In this document: positions 35,155 through 48,490 of the stretch, piece after piece | Layout: every line of letters starts with the position of its first letter | Position numbering within the stretch: position 1 is the first letter of the stretch | Translations under genes and position numbers: made by a program | Assembly: GCA_029582155.1 (NCBI GenBank) | Contig: CM055906.1 | Coordinates: forward strand, 14,823,291 to 14,887,290 | Source: Panopea generosa | Taxonomy: Eukaryota > Mollusca > Bivalvia > Adapedonta > Hiatellidae | Direction: 5' to 3' | Length of the DNA stretch: 64,000 bases | The notes under the pieces: generated by a model | What the model saw: only the letters and a program-made list of their open reading frames with translations | What the model was told of the DNA's origin: nothing | Databases searched by the model: none

Positions 35155-36780
35155 CAAATCAAATAAAATAAAATAAATTTTATTTAACGTTGGCATGATA
35201 TATAAACAGTACAACATATTATTATTAAGCTACATATAAAGCTTTGAACTGACAATACATAATCTTAAAAACATTTAGAATACGGTAATAGCATTTGACA
35301 TATACATATATACCAGTAACATTCAGCTGACAATTTAAAACATACAAATAGTTCAGCATAGCACATTAAGAGCATAAACATTAATCTTATCACATCTGAT
35401 ATAATAAGAAAAAAAAAATAGAAAATAGAGTTAATTTAACTTTTAAGGAATTAAATATTTAAATATGGGCATTGTAGTTATGAACACAACTAGCAAACAC
35501 TTTGGAAAATAAACAGTTTAGAAAAAAAGTGAATCATGGATGTCATCATCACCGGTATTATAAGTATTTAAGTTTATTTCATTACTTATGATAATTTACA
35601 AAAAGTTGAGAAACTGAGAAAATAAAGTTAATCTTGACCATAGCTCTAAAATAAATATAGAAGGACAAAACTAAAAACTGAACTGGAAAATAACACTATT
35701 GTGTATACATAAGAAATGTTCTTAAACAACATTTATCACCTCAAATCAGATTTGATGTGACCTGATTAACAACACTCTCTCAGATGCAAGTAAAATTATG
35801 GGAAAAATAGTAAATAAGACACAAGAATATAAGCAAATCACAAAACACAAGTTAGTTTAAAAGGCACTTTATAAATATACTGAAAATTTTTAAACATAAC
35901 AGCACAGAAGCAAAATTTAAGCACATTAAAAAACAATTCAAACATACATGCACACACATATATGCATACAAATGTATACATATGCATGTATACATACCTA
36001 CATGTACACGCATACACATTTACATATACAAACACAAACACACATTAATAATTGAAACTAGAAGAAACAAGAACTGAGTTTGTATACTACCCACAGTGCA
36101 TTGTACTACAGATTTATTTTGACTTACATGCATGACATTTACATGATATTCCATTCCAAGAAGATACTAAAAGCTAAAATTGGTTAAAATTTGACAGGTT
36201 TTTTTTAATTGCTCTGGTAAGGAGTTCCAAAACTCTTGGGCAGCATACCGGAAACTGATCTTACCATAGTTTGTTGTTCAGACACTTGGTATCTGTAATA
36301 AATCAGAGTATCTAAAGTTATATCTAGTTTCTTTTTTTATTTGTATTAAGGAAGATAGAAATGGTGGTGCTATATCATTTAATATTTTAAAAGTGTCTAA
36401 TGCCATACTTCTCATTCTCCTTATATGCAACGTTGGTAATGTAGTGCCTTATTCCAAAAGCTCAAAATAATTTTTGTTGTAATCATTGTACACAAATCTT
36501 AGTGCTCTTTCTTGCATATTTTCTGAACAAAAATGCCAGCTAAAAGGACAAAAATCAAAGTTTGATAAAACAGAAGTGTGGAAAATTGTTAATCTGTTTA
36601 ATTTACAGTACTTAAATTATATTCTATACATTTTAGAACATTCAGTTGTTGTGCAGCTTTTTTACAGATGTTACCAATTTGACATACTGGACTATTTCAG
36701 ACATTTTCCAAGAGTTATCCGATAATTGCCCCTGTGCATCTTGATGATATTGGAGATGACTCCAATTACAGACCGTGATA
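35155..36780 (-). mobile_element. LINE, 5'-truncated, RT C-terminus plus 3' UTR
   Basis: On the minus strand 36560-36200 translates as FDFCPFSWHFCSENMQERAL, RFVYNDYNKNYFELLE, stop, then RRMRSMALDTFKILNDIAPP and YGKISFRYAAQEFWNSLPEQ. These are the conserved C-terminal blocks of CR1/Jockey-type ORF2. Two stop codons break it. 36200-35160 would be 3' UTR, ending in a (TTTTA)-type tail (35160-35180). Confidence 0.8.
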
Positions 36781-37489
36781 AAACACACAGGTATCGTTCC
36801 GCTCTGACACTAAGATCAAGTAGGCATGATGTTTTATATGACCTCGGGATATATCTTATCATTTTTACAAGGACTTATATAAGTCCGTGGTTTTAATAAG
36901 CAAGATTTGATGGTTTTGATGTGTAGTATAAAAATGAAATTAATGAATTTTACTTAAACACTAAAATCGTTTGATTAAATTTAATGTGCAAAATTATAAC
37001 ATAGATTAATGATTTTAATTACAAATTTCAATATACTTTGATAAAGTTTATTTTATTATCAATCAACAGATGAAGATTGGTTATTTTGTGTTACTGTAAT
37101 TAATAAACTTATTTTTAGATTATATAAACTTATATTTGAATGACGATAAAACATAATGTCATAAATCAATCATCACAGAGACTGGTGCCATTGGGGCTTT
37201 GAATTCATGACCCGAGGGTTGATAGTCGGATGCATTACTGTCTGAGTTAACGGGACAAGTACACTGATATTCAAATGATATTTTTAACTTCATGTTGTTA
37301 TTTTTTAAAATATAATTATTATGGTTGTTTGAAACAGACTCTTTATATTAGCGCATGCCTTTTTAATAAAGCTTAAAATGGTATTTGACCAAAATCCATT
37401 TTTAACAACTTCTTTTAAGTACCTCGTGTTATAATATCATAGATTATATTGTTACAACAGATTAATATTATTTGCATACCACTTTGATA
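36781..37489. other. Intergenic, with a SINE head fragment
   Basis: AT-rich. Bases 37163-37257 on the minus strand (ACAGTAATGCATCCGACTAT, CCCTCGGGTCATGAATTC) are a decayed S1 SINE head. Nothing else seen. Confidence 0.5.
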
Positions 37490-37727
37490 TACAGTAGAAC
37501 TTCATTGGCTTGGACACGGATGGCTGGAACATCACACATGGCTCAAACCATTTATCTGGTCCTGGACGAAATACTATTTAAATTATATTATTCTACCTCC
37601 AATGGCTAGAACACCGAGTCGAACTAGAAATTAAGTCCAGCCAACATATTCACCTGTATTCTGACACTTTTCGTTCAAACTATTTTGTTCAGTCCCGTTG
37701 GGTTCGATCCATCGAAGTTCTACTGTA
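37490..37727. mobile_element. MITE with TACAGTAGAACTTC inverted ends
   Basis: A 14-bp perfect terminal inverted repeat: TACAGTAGAACTTC at 37490 and GAAGTTCTACTGTA ending at 37727, about 238 bp apart. The TA at each end fits a TA target duplication of mariner/pogo elements. The ends resemble those common in pogo/Tigger-derived MITEs. Non-coding. Confidence 0.8.
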
Positions 37728-39299
37728 TTCATATTTATATACTTGGAATAAGTTCTATCATTCCGATACAACTCAGGAAGTTAATATATGATTTGCACTT
37801 GCTGTCCAAGATCTCCCAAATATAATGTTTTTCAACCATTTACAAGAGTTATGCACTTTTTTTTAACACAGGAACAAAAGTAGTCTTAATATATGCTATG
37901 TTAATATAACTTTACATAATAAGTATATATACTTTTCAGAAATAGTTTTAAGTGAAAATTGCAGTGTGTCCCTTTAAAGTATTTTAGTAAGTTAATAAAT
38001 GTGAATAGCTGATATAATATGAAGCAGATTTACTAATCTCTTTGCTTTGATTAGTAATACCGCAATTATCTAAAGCTTTATATTCCTTCTAGTGTTTCAT
38101 GTTTAATAAAGTAAGCACTCAAACATTAACAAACTATTTGTTACAGATCATGTCATGTTAGTACGCTATTGATACACATGATATGTTTTAAAATAGATAT
38201 TTAACAAAACAATGTGCAAAATCATTCATATCAATATCAAAACTTTCCTAACTGCAGTAAAGTACAAGGTTAATGTTGGTGTTATTAATTGTCTCTACCT
38301 GTAAACAAGTCAATTATATTATAATTGTAGAGATTTGCATTTTTAAACAGTTTGTCACTTACGGATGTTGTCATTTGAATAAGTAACTTACGAAAGGTGA
38401 TTATATATGTATGAAGTTAAATAAAAAAGTATTATTAACAACACATTTAATTAATAAAGGAATCACATAATTGAGATATACACAAATTTGTATAAAATCG
38501 CTAATATTTCTTTTTATCCCGCTTTATTATCTGTTTATAAAATTTGAATTATTTATCAATTTATCTGAATATCGATGTTAAATCAAATAGCAAATTTAAA
38601 AAAGCTGAACAACAAACTTGTGCTGAAACATAATAACTCAATTACGTTCAAGCAGATTATATTATAACCCCCAATATAATTACAAGTTTTGCCTCCCTGA
38701 CAGGGAAGATAATCAAATTCCCCTTGACCAAACCCTACTGAAAAAAGACATGGGGTTACAGAATACCCTTCATAGTTTTGCAAGGGGTATTATAATCCCC
38801 GCTGTGATTTTAACAGGGCTATCAAAATCCCATTCATGAAAATGCCAGGGCTATCATAATACCATGATCTGTTTTTTTTGTACAATGATTATTAGATTTG
38901 AATATTATTTTACTGATCTTAGGAAAACGTTTAAATTAAAAATTCTGTAATATTTATAAACATCGTTTATCTTACAAAATGAAACATGTTTGCAGTTAAA
39001 ATATTTATTTTGGTTTATCAAACTTTAGGAAGTAATCTCAGTACCATTATATTTCTTTAAATAATTAAATAATTTTATTTCGTGCCATAAAACATCATTC
39101 ATTTTAGGTATTATCTTTCTTTTTGTCTCATCTACACATCATAAAACAAAACATTAAATTATACAAGAACGTTTAAACTAGTATAGAGCCATTCTAAAAG
39201 AATTTCAAAACATAAATTATGAATATCAATACAAAGCACAATTTTTTAACATGATAACGCTCCATGTAAAATATTGCTAATCTTAATACTTAAATCTGC
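37728..39299. other. Intergenic AT-rich DNA
   Basis: About 1.6 kb with no recognisable gene, RNA or repeat family; short ORFs have low-complexity composition. Confidence 0.5.
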
Positions 39300-40530
39300 A
39301 ATAAACTAAGTTTTTAATTAAAAAGATTAATGATTATTGTTTCTGATCAGATCATGTGAGAACTGATTAGCAATATTTTCATATATGTGGAGATAATCAT
39401 TTTGATCCAACGCCTTTTTCCAATCTTTTAATAATTTTAGGAGAGTTTTTTGACAGCACTGACCCTTTCTGAATGCATATAAATAATCATAAAAAATGTT
39501 ATCACAGTATTTTGCTAATTGCTCTGACAAAACATTTTCAAATAATTTTGAATGGATTAGAAGAATGCTTACTGGTCTATAGTTACTTTTGGACATTGCG
39601 TCATTTGTTTTGAAAAGTGTGATTACCTGTGCTTCCTTTAGTCTGTTTTGGAAAACTCCTTCCGATATGGAGTAATTTACTAATTCAGTGAGTGGTTTTA
39701 AAATTGAAGGTTTAAATAATTTATGAGTTTAACAGAACATTTATCAATTCCTGTGGCCTTTTTTATTTTAAATCTATCAAATAGTTTTGGTACAGTCTTT
39801 TCATCTGTTGGCTTGAAAGTAAAAGAATCTTTATCCAGTTATTTTTCATTTATTTTATTAATATTTGGATGATCATTTGGGTTAAAAACATAATCTTTAC
39901 CACTGTTATCTGCTACATTAACAAAAAATGTTGAATACCTCGACTACTTCTTCATTTTGTGAAATTATTCCTTGTATACCTAATACTGCGATATACCTAT
40001 TACCGCAAATGCCTGTAACAATATCCTAGAAATGCGCAATGCTCCAACTTCCGTTAGCGGCGGCATTTGTTTACATTTCGTACAGGCAACTGTTTATTAT
40101 TCAGCACACTTAAGTAACTTTATTACTGTTTATTATTGATGCCATTATTTACATGGTTGACAAAGTTTTAGACTTGCGGTAATAGGTATAACCAGTTTAT
40201 ATTATCATATTCACTTGGGTGGTTTTAGAGTTTTTAGATAAGTAGGGATTTATGGTATTCAAATAGTCAGTCGACTTACAGCCACAGATATTTGTGGAAG
40301 GTCATTCTTTTGTAATAAATTGCTTTTCTTAATTGTTTGTACATGTAAGGTAACTGGTTGCTTCTACTATATGTCTCTTTAGTAGGTATGTGTTTATAAA
40401 ATACCTTTCTTATATTTGTTTCAAATTTGTTATATATCACATTTATGTCTTGATCATATCTCAGTTCATCTTTACATATTTTAATGTCTGCAATATCATT
40501 ATTTAAATCATCTACATTCAATTTTTTAAA
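39300..40530 (-). mobile_element. Degraded LINE ORF2 fragment with a nested MITE
   Basis: The minus strand reads, from right to left: LRYDQDINVIYNKFETNIRK (40276-40521), then after the MITE KIKKATGIDKCSVK, GVFQNRLKEAQVITLFKTND, SNYRPVSILLIHSKLFENVL and YAFRKGQCCQKTLLKL. This is the linker plus the first RT blocks of a CR1/L2-like element. Frames are broken and the catalytic YADD is not reached. It ends near 39300. Confidence 0.85.
39992..40190. mobile_element. MITE with 17-bp perfect terminal inverted repeats
   Basis: TATACCTATTACCGCAA near 39994 and its exact reverse complement ending at 40190. About 200 bp, more GC-rich than the surroundings, inserted into the LINE fragment. TA at the borders suggests a TA target site. 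Confidence 0.85.
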
Positions 40531-40864
40531 ACTTATGTACTAAATTTTCTGCTTTTCATATTTGGGAACAGCATTGTTAATACTTGTACTACTCATATTG
40601 TGACATGCACTCTCCATATATAAGACCAATTGGAAAATTTTAATGTTTTATACATGTACTGCTGTATTATATATTGGCTTTTTTATAAATCAAATGTTAA
40701 TTAAATAAATATAAAAATAAGGTTTGGATGTAAACTAGCACCATGATGGGTTGGCCCTTACGTTGTGAAACAAGTTCTGACAAAGGGTCGTAATAAATAA
40801 CAAAATAAGAGCAGTGGTAAGGTCTTGTCAAATATTTACCATAGTTCGCATTTGTACACAGGGA

Positions 40865-41194
<330 letters not shown>

Positions 41195-41560
41195 TTGCAG
41201 ACAGACACTTCAATCAAAGTGTGATCACCTTTAACCAAGACAATGAGTATGAATGGAGGGTGACTGAGTATCTCATGAGTTATACTTGGTGACATTTACA
41301 AGTATTTCCCATATAGTGCTACCACACATAGGGCAGACATATATACAGACAGACAGACTTGCGGACAGACACTTCAATCAAAGTGTGATCACCTTTAACC
41401 AAGACAATGAGTATGAATGGAGGGTGACTGAGTATCTTATGAGTTATACTTGGTGACATTTACAAGTATATCCCATATAGTGCTACCACACACGAGGCAG
41501 ACATATATACAGACAGACGGACGAGTGGACAAATACTTCTATCAAGTTGTGGTCACTTTT
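41195..41560. repeat. ~164-bp duplicated segment next to the CAGA tract
   Basis: CTTGCAGACAGACACTTCAA at 41194 recurs as CTTGCGGACAGACACTTCAA at about 41358. Both are followed by AGTGTGATCACCTTTAACCA, and each ends in a short CAGACAGA run. A third diverged start lies near 41510. The CAGA expansion probably arose from the short run in this unit. Confidence 0.8.
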
Positions 41561-42259
41561 AAATAAGATACCAGGCTTCAAGAGGACATACAGACAGTCG
41601 GACGGAGGTATGGACCAATGTGTTGTCATCTTTCATCAATATAATGAGAATGACCTGTTGGTGATTAAGTATGCCAGTCATTTTTCAACAGAGTCAAAAC
41701 GGGGAGTCAAAATTGTATAAGGGGAGTGACAATTTCACAGAAAGGAGTCCACATTTCCCGATATCAAATGAATGAATGTGGGCCATTATCATACGGGGGT
41801 AAAATAAAGAAATCCGCTAACCTGATAAGGTTCTTAACTTCACAACAAACTTTTGGATTAGAGTAGAACAGCTGGTGGTGGTTTTACTGTTGTTATAATA
41901 AAACAATACAATTACAACAGGAGATCAGGGAATACATATAAGTTTAAACAAAGCCAATATCAAAGTATTGCCTATAACTATCACTGTTCTGGCAACTAAC
42001 GAGAGAAACATCCATTGCTTCGGAAATATCCAAATGGAATGAGCTATCTAAAACACTTATTTTTGTCTTCACATCGAAATATAAACTCGCATTAGTATGT
42101 TCACTATTCTAGAAAAAAATGAATATGCCGACAAAATATGTCGATAAAAATACTCGTTCGATGAAATAAATATGTTTATTATCAATAGACTAAAAAGCAC
42201 AACTTAATCAAGCTAGAAAATATTGTAACTTGGTGACATTTTAAATCAGCATATCAACA
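41561..42259. other. Intergenic, no recognised feature
   Basis: About 700 bases; a CAGACAGTCGGACGG remnant near 41591. No gene. Confidence 0.5.
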
Positions 42260-43250
42260 AACAAAGAGTTCCCCAATGGGATAAAAATCACTACCAATGC
42301 AAAGATTTAACCTGAAAAATTAAGTCAAAAAAAGGGCCATAACTGTGCCAAAATGCAACCCAAAGTTATGGTTCTTATTTCTGTGTGTTTCAATGATGAT
42401 GGTGAACACACATGCAAAGTTTCATTCATATCCAATGAGTGGTTGCATAGATATCTTACCTGATAAAAAACTTTAACCTGAAAAATTAAGTAAAAAAAAG
42501 GGCCATTACTGTGCCAAAATGCAACCCAGAGTTATGATTCTTGTCTGTGTGTATTCCATTGATGATGGTGAACACACATGTGAAAGTTCATTCTAATCCA
42601 ATGAGTGGTTGCATAGAAAACTGAAACACAACTAAACTCAAAGTTTAACCTGGGTGTCTAAGTCCAAAAAGGGCCATAACTGTGCCAAAAAGCAATCCAA
42701 AGTTATGGTTCTTGTCTTCTGTGTGTTCCATTGATGATGGTGAACACACATGTGAAGTTTCATTCACATCCAATGAGTGGTTGCATAGATATCTTAAACT
42801 AACGCAACTAAACACAAAGCTTAACCTTGGTGTCTAAGTCCAAAAAGGGCCATAACTGTGCCAAAATTCAATCCAGAGTTATGGTTCATGTCTCTGTGTG
42901 TTCCAATGATGATGGTTAACACACATGTGAAGTTTCATTCACATCCAATGAGTGGTTGCATAGAAAACTGAAACACAACTAAATGCAAAGTTTAACCTGG
43001 GTGTCTAAGTCCAAAAAAGGGCCTTAACTGTGCCAAAATGCAATCGAGAGTTATGGTTCTTATCTCTGTGTATTCCATTGATGTTAGTAAACAAACATGC
43101 AAAGTTTCATTGACATCCAATGAGTGGTTGCATAGAAAACTGAAACTTAAACGCAAAAGTTTAACCTGGGTGTCTACAGACGCCGCCGCCGACACCGGGG
43201 TCATGACAATAGCTCTCCTTGGATTTCGTCCCGGCGAGGTAAAAATAATC
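42260..43250 (+). repeat. Dispersed repeat, ~5 tandem ~180-bp modules
   Basis: Each module has GGGCCATAACTGTGCCAAAA, a GATGATGGTGAACACACATG phrase and CATCCAATGAGTGGTTGCAT. The last one ends GACGCCGCCGCCGACACCGG and ATGACAATAGCTCTCCTTGG. Related to 19080-19665, with a diverged relative at 52240-52960. Confidence 0.8.
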
Positions 43251-43789
43251 AGCAAATTGAGATATTTATCTTGTTTCTTCAATAACTATCTCAACAAGTG
43301 GTGGCCATTATAAGTTTCCGTAGGTAGCAGTATTGGGCACTTACAGTAGTTCATTCTAGTACTATTATTTATTTTATGTTAGAAACCTGTCATGTCAGTT
43401 ACCTAGATAACTAGATAATTTTCGCGAAACTTATGTTGTTAACTAGAAACTTATCTAATTAATGAAATGGACAACTGGTGGCAGAAATATGACACCATTG
43501 GGAATATATTAGGATTTTCAAAAAAAAAAAATATATATCGTGCCTATATATACTCACGGACGCTGTATTGCCAAACTGATATCTATTTAAACATGCCAAA
43601 TCAATTCAGGCCAGTAGCTACTCTGAGGCCCAGGGAGGCTCTCTTTTTCGGACTTGCTATGAACAAAAATTGAGGCACTATATTTAACATCCTTGTTGTA
43701 GTTTAAAACAAAACAAATTTTGTATTTTATGTACTGTTTTATTATAGCATTCCCTTTTGACCAAAGGGTCTTGCTTCTAAAAAATTTGA
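43251..43789. other. Intergenic, no recognised feature
   Basis: AT-rich, no gene. Several short overlapping frames show no domain. Confidence 0.4.
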
Positions 43790-44760
43790 GAGAATATAAT
43801 ATTGTAGTCTTCCCCCCCACCCCACCCCACTAGTTAATTATTTCCCCTAGAATTGTTAGCTGATTTCGTCTCCTCCCCCACCCCTTACACAGTTGTTATA
43901 GAATAATATTTAGGACAAGTTCTAGATCTGGCCAAATCGGGTAAAATATGTCTTGAGTTATGGGCCTTAAAACGTCAAATTTTTTTTTGACATTGTGTGC
44001 ATTAATAGCATTGCAGTTTTCATTTAATCTTTGACAGACTTACGCAGTGGGATGGGAGTGTGACAATAAGTGATGGTAATAAGAACATAACATGGAATGG
44101 GGGTGTGACAGAAGGTGATGGTATGACAGGGGATAACTCATCCCCACTCCCAAATCATCCAAATTTGTTTTCGAAATATATGAGAGAAAGGACAGAATCA
44201 GCTAGCAAATTGATTCCCTCCCCCACCCCCCCACCCCATCCCCCTCCACACACACACACAGAAGGTCAAAATATAAGGGGCAAAGAATCAGCTAGCCAAT
44301 TGTTACTCCTTCCCCCACCCCACACACACAAAAAGTCAAAATATAAGGGGGCAAAGAATCAGCTAGCCAATTGTTACCCCCCCCCCCCCCCCCACACACA
44401 CACACAAAGTCAAAATACAAGGGGGGAAAGAATCAACTAGCCAATTTTTCACCCCACACCCACCATCCAAAATGTTTTTCAAAATATATGGGAGTAAGGA
44501 CTCCTCTAGCCTCTTATTTCCACCAGAAAGTCAAAATATAAGTAGGGATGGGGAGAGAATCAGCTAGCCAATTCTCTCTCCCCCAACCCCCACATCCACC
44601 CAATTTTTTTTTTTAAATCAACAAGGCAATTATTTCCACCTGAAAATCAACACATAAGTAGGGATGGGGAAAGAATCAGCTGGGAGAGGGGGTGGGGGAA
44701 TGAATCAACTAGTTGTTTTCTGTTAAATAAGCAAGGAGGGAGGGGGAGAAATTGGCTGTT
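43790..44760. repeat. C-rich degenerate tandem repeat (~75 bp)
   Basis: Repeated AGAATCAGCTAGCCAATTGT with a C-rich tract, CACACACA and AAAGTCAAAATATAAGGGG, about six times. It includes an 18-base C run near 44378-44395. The minus strand has several G-runs that could form G-quadruplexes. Confidence 0.75.
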
Positions 44761-45680
44761 ACACTGGTAGTTAAACGATTTTAACACTATGATCAAATTT
44801 TTTTTAAAGAATTAAAGAATGAACTTGTAAAATGGTAAATGACAGTCAACGTTGTTTGATTTGGTTTACTGACTCAATGGTGATATATGCTTTATGTTAA
44901 TATCAATATAGAAAGGTAAATCAGAGGCCAGATATTGTGTAGAATGTCACACTACAGTACATTTGTAAAGTAAGATGTTTACATATTGAAAGCATTGCAA
45001 ATACATTGTATAGACAGTATCACTTACTCGGGGATAAATAAATCTCCAAATTGTGACTTCAAACTAAATTATTATGGAAACCCATATAGCAAAACTTACT
45101 CTTCTTAGCTTTAACTGTGTCTTACAGAAGCCTGTTAGTGCCAGTGAGTCTTTATAAATAATGTATTTCAATATAAATAAATGAAAATTCAACATTGTAT
45201 AACATTTGGTTGAAAATTCAACAAAAAAAAAAGAAAGAGAATTCCACATTTTAACTGTTTAATTCAACTTCAAAACCCAGGACAATTATGCCTCAATTAA
45301 AAGTATGGAAGCCTTAAAGGGTTTATCTTATAATCTTTATTTTCATAATTTCAGTATAAATTTATATGAAAATTTAACATGGGGAACCCTTCTTTGATAC
45401 ATGTATGTGCTTGAGAAAGACTGATACATGGCACGTCTGGTTTACGTTACCCTCAAAGGGTCGAGGCAATCATAGGGATGTCTTTACCAATAAACATCAA
45501 GAAGAAAAATATATCAGAATAATGTGGTATATTATTAAAGAGGAATTCCATTACAAAGGCGCTTTCCTTTATTGCAAATAAACATAAACCAATAACATGA
45601 TAATATTATAGTTAATCGGTACAAGTATGCATATGCAAAACTAACTATATAATTAGCTCATCAATAAATAAATATCAAAT
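44761..45680. other. Intergenic, no recognised feature
   Basis: AT-rich; no gene or repeat family recognised. Confidence 0.5.
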
Positions 45681-45860
45681 GGAGGCGTTAGTGTAATGGA
45701 TAGAGTGTTGGCCAATAACGAGAGTGGTTGCGGGTTCGATCCCAAGCTGGACCTGATGCCTCTTATAAAACAACACTCCATACTGGTTCTACCCAGGAAG
45801 CGGACTCAAGAGCGGTTCATATAAGCTTTGAGCTTTCATCGCAATATACCTTAAATAAAT
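45681..45860 (+). repeat. tRNA-derived SINE, family S3
   Basis: Box A-like GTTAGTGTAATGGATAGAGT, box B GTTGCGGGTTCGATCCCAAG, then AAACAACACTCCATACTGGT and CTACCCAGGAAGCGGAC. Best copy of this family in the window. Confidence 0.8.
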
Positions 45861-45944
45861 TAGTATAAATCCCCAAATAAATAAAGCATATGATTTTATT
45901 TATGAAAATAATTGGTATCCCATTCCACGTTATCACTTACTACG

Positions 45945-46170
45945 AGGTCCAGTGTGACCCAGTGGCGCCATCTTCATATCACCTCAGTCTCATTGCCGAG
46001 GTCGTGGGTTTGACCCCAGCTTGGTTCAAACACTTTATGTGAGAAAGTTTTCCAGTTACTTGTAGAAGGACATTGGTTCTACTCAGATGTATGCATGATG
46101 CATCCAAGCAGTATTCACCAACCCTTCTTTAGAATATTCTCAGATTTGAACTCAAGAATGAATTTTGAAA
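45945..46170 (+). repeat. tRNA-derived SINE, family S2
   Basis: Box B-like GAGGTCGTGGGTTTGACCCC, then GTGAGAAAGTTTTCCAGTTA, CTTGTAGAAGGACATTGGTT. Head partly decayed. Confidence 0.7.
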
Positions 46171-47379
46171 ATAAACACTATTATTGAGACCAAAATTTGC
46201 AAGCATGTAGGGACACCCACTATATAGTCAAATTAACTCACACAACTATTCTATCTGTCATGGTAAACTTGATATCTAAAGTTGAAATTTGGGATTATCA
46301 AGCTTAAGTGTAAGAATATTCTCAAACATGGTTGGTGAGTACGAACCCAGGAGTCTTCCTCCACCAATAAACTGATTGTCATATTATAACCTGTTTTGTG
46401 TTCAATCTCATAAAACAAACATACTACAAAATATCTATTAAAGGCCCCTTCCATAATAAACAACCGTCCCCATGTCAAATTTCTTAAATAATATGCATAT
46501 GAATAAACCAGAATCCTTCTTTCATGGAAAAACTATACATGTATATACTTACAATTCTGGAAATTATCCTAAATGTTATTTTTAATGCTCATGAGGACTG
46601 GTGTCAAGCTTAGTAAAAAATCATCAAACCAGACTGCAAAAGGGGCAACTAGACCTCGCACTGATCCTTCCAAGGAATTAATTTTGGCTGAATCATGGCA
46701 AGAATGATGAAAAATTTCAGCAGACAAGTTTTTTTTGTGACAGATGGATAGACAAACTGAAAGCACAAAAACAAATGTCACGTATCATTATTCGATATAT
46801 ATATAACCCAAACTTTAAATAAATAAGTGTACCTCTTACTGCAAGCGTTATTTCCCCAAATAATGACTTATTGTCAAAATTGTGTTAAAGTAGTTGATTT
46901 CTTTACAAAAAATATATAACTGTACAAATCTAAATACATGTCATTTCTAGTAGATAATATATGTTAGTAGTATTTGAGATATGTTTTATGTGTTATATAA
47001 TCAAACTGTATTTGGACATTGTATAGATCAATAAAATATTGTAGATTGTACAATATCGTCTTCTGCTTATCTCCAGAGAAAGACTCCGCTATATAGGTCA
47101 CTGTACTTGTTGCTAGAACGCGTGCAAAAGTTGGTCATAATATGTTTCATGAAATAAAATCCACTGACTGTAACCTTAGAGCAACTGAAATTGAAAATTT
47201 CTAATTTTGCTTCATTTAATAAAAAACGTATAAATATTTGCTTTTAAATTTTTTGAAAGACAATGCTTGCCTATATCAACATAATAATTTTCAGTATAGT
47301 ACTAAAAATGGCCAGTAATAATGATAATTAAAAATGAAATTTGAAGTTGAGTAAAAATTTCAATTGAGATGTTAAATAA
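46171..47379. other. Intergenic, AT-rich
   Basis: Short phrases near 46330-46400 (CCTCCACCAATAAACTGATT) are an S2 SINE tail. No host gene. Confidence 0.5.
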
Positions 47380-48490
47380 ATATAGGGCCAGATCCTGTTG
47401 GTATTCTATGATTATAGTCATGCAGCAAGGCGGTTGGTTGGAATGACAGCTATATCCCAAACGCAACATTGCTTCCACAGAAGTGTTAATTCTGGAGCAA
47501 TTGAACTGTTACATAACGTGTGTTTGAAAGACAACTAAATCCAAGCAGGGTTTAACTTTTAAACATTACATGACCTTCAATGGCTACCAGTCGTCAACTC
47601 AATTTTTGTGCACTATATGGTGACATTAATAAAGTTTTCAGAAGAAAGTTTTTCAATTGTCCTGATGGGTGAATATTTGATTGAAGATCCTTCAAAAGGT
47701 GTAATAGAGAGTGGGCAACACTTGTCTTTAAATGTGACCATATTGCCTCGGTGGGGCTACTCAAGTTTCATGAAAAGCCTTCAAGTGGCTTTGGAGAAAC
47801 AATTTAAGAGGACATGAAATAAAGTTTGGAAGCATCTGACCTTGAACTGTGACCTTGACAATGAAACAACATAGTTAAAATATGTATATCTGACCTAAGT
47901 TTTATGAAAATTCTTCAAGGGGTTTGAGAGAAACAGAGCAGAAATGAAATAATGGATAAATCTGTGACTGTGACCCTGCAAGATTGGAATATGGGCTCTG
48001 CACATCATTTTGAAATATGCACATCTGCACAACTTTAAGGGAAGTCCTTCAAGAAATTTAGGACCAAATGGAGGCTTAAATTATTTAACCTTGGACCTTG
48101 ACTACCAGCATGTGGGTTCTGCATATCATCTCAAGATGATGAACATCTGACCAAAGTTCCATAAGACATGAAATAAATGCTGAAAACATCAAAACCTTGT
48201 GACCTTGACCTAACATCAACATGGTTGGAATGTGGTTTTGCAAGTTGTCTCAAGGAGGTGAACATCTTGCCTGAAATTCATGAATATCTAATGGATTTAG
48301 GATACACAAAATCACGGCTGAAAAAATTTGACTTTGAACCAATATAAGAAGGTGGGTTGTCTATAGCAATTTCTTGACGAAAATCCTTCAAGGGATTTAG
48401 GAGATAGAGAGGAGTCACAGAGGATGAAAGGACATGACCAGGTATCTTCCCTTCCCGCTATGCTTGTGGGATCATCAACAAAAACAGTGA
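47380..48490 (+). repeat. Dispersed repeat with 'gaccttgacc' phrases
   Basis: Quasi-periodic module of about 120-180 bp: TGTGACCTTGAC-type phrase, GAACATCTGACC, then AAAATCCTTCAAGGGGTTT and a GGAGATAGAGAGGA-like end. Non-coding relics, family unknown. Confidence 0.55.

Noticed and set aside
46569..46781. Minus-strand 70-codon frame
   Set aside because: No recognisable domain, start context or splice partners; length is expected by chance in this much sequence.
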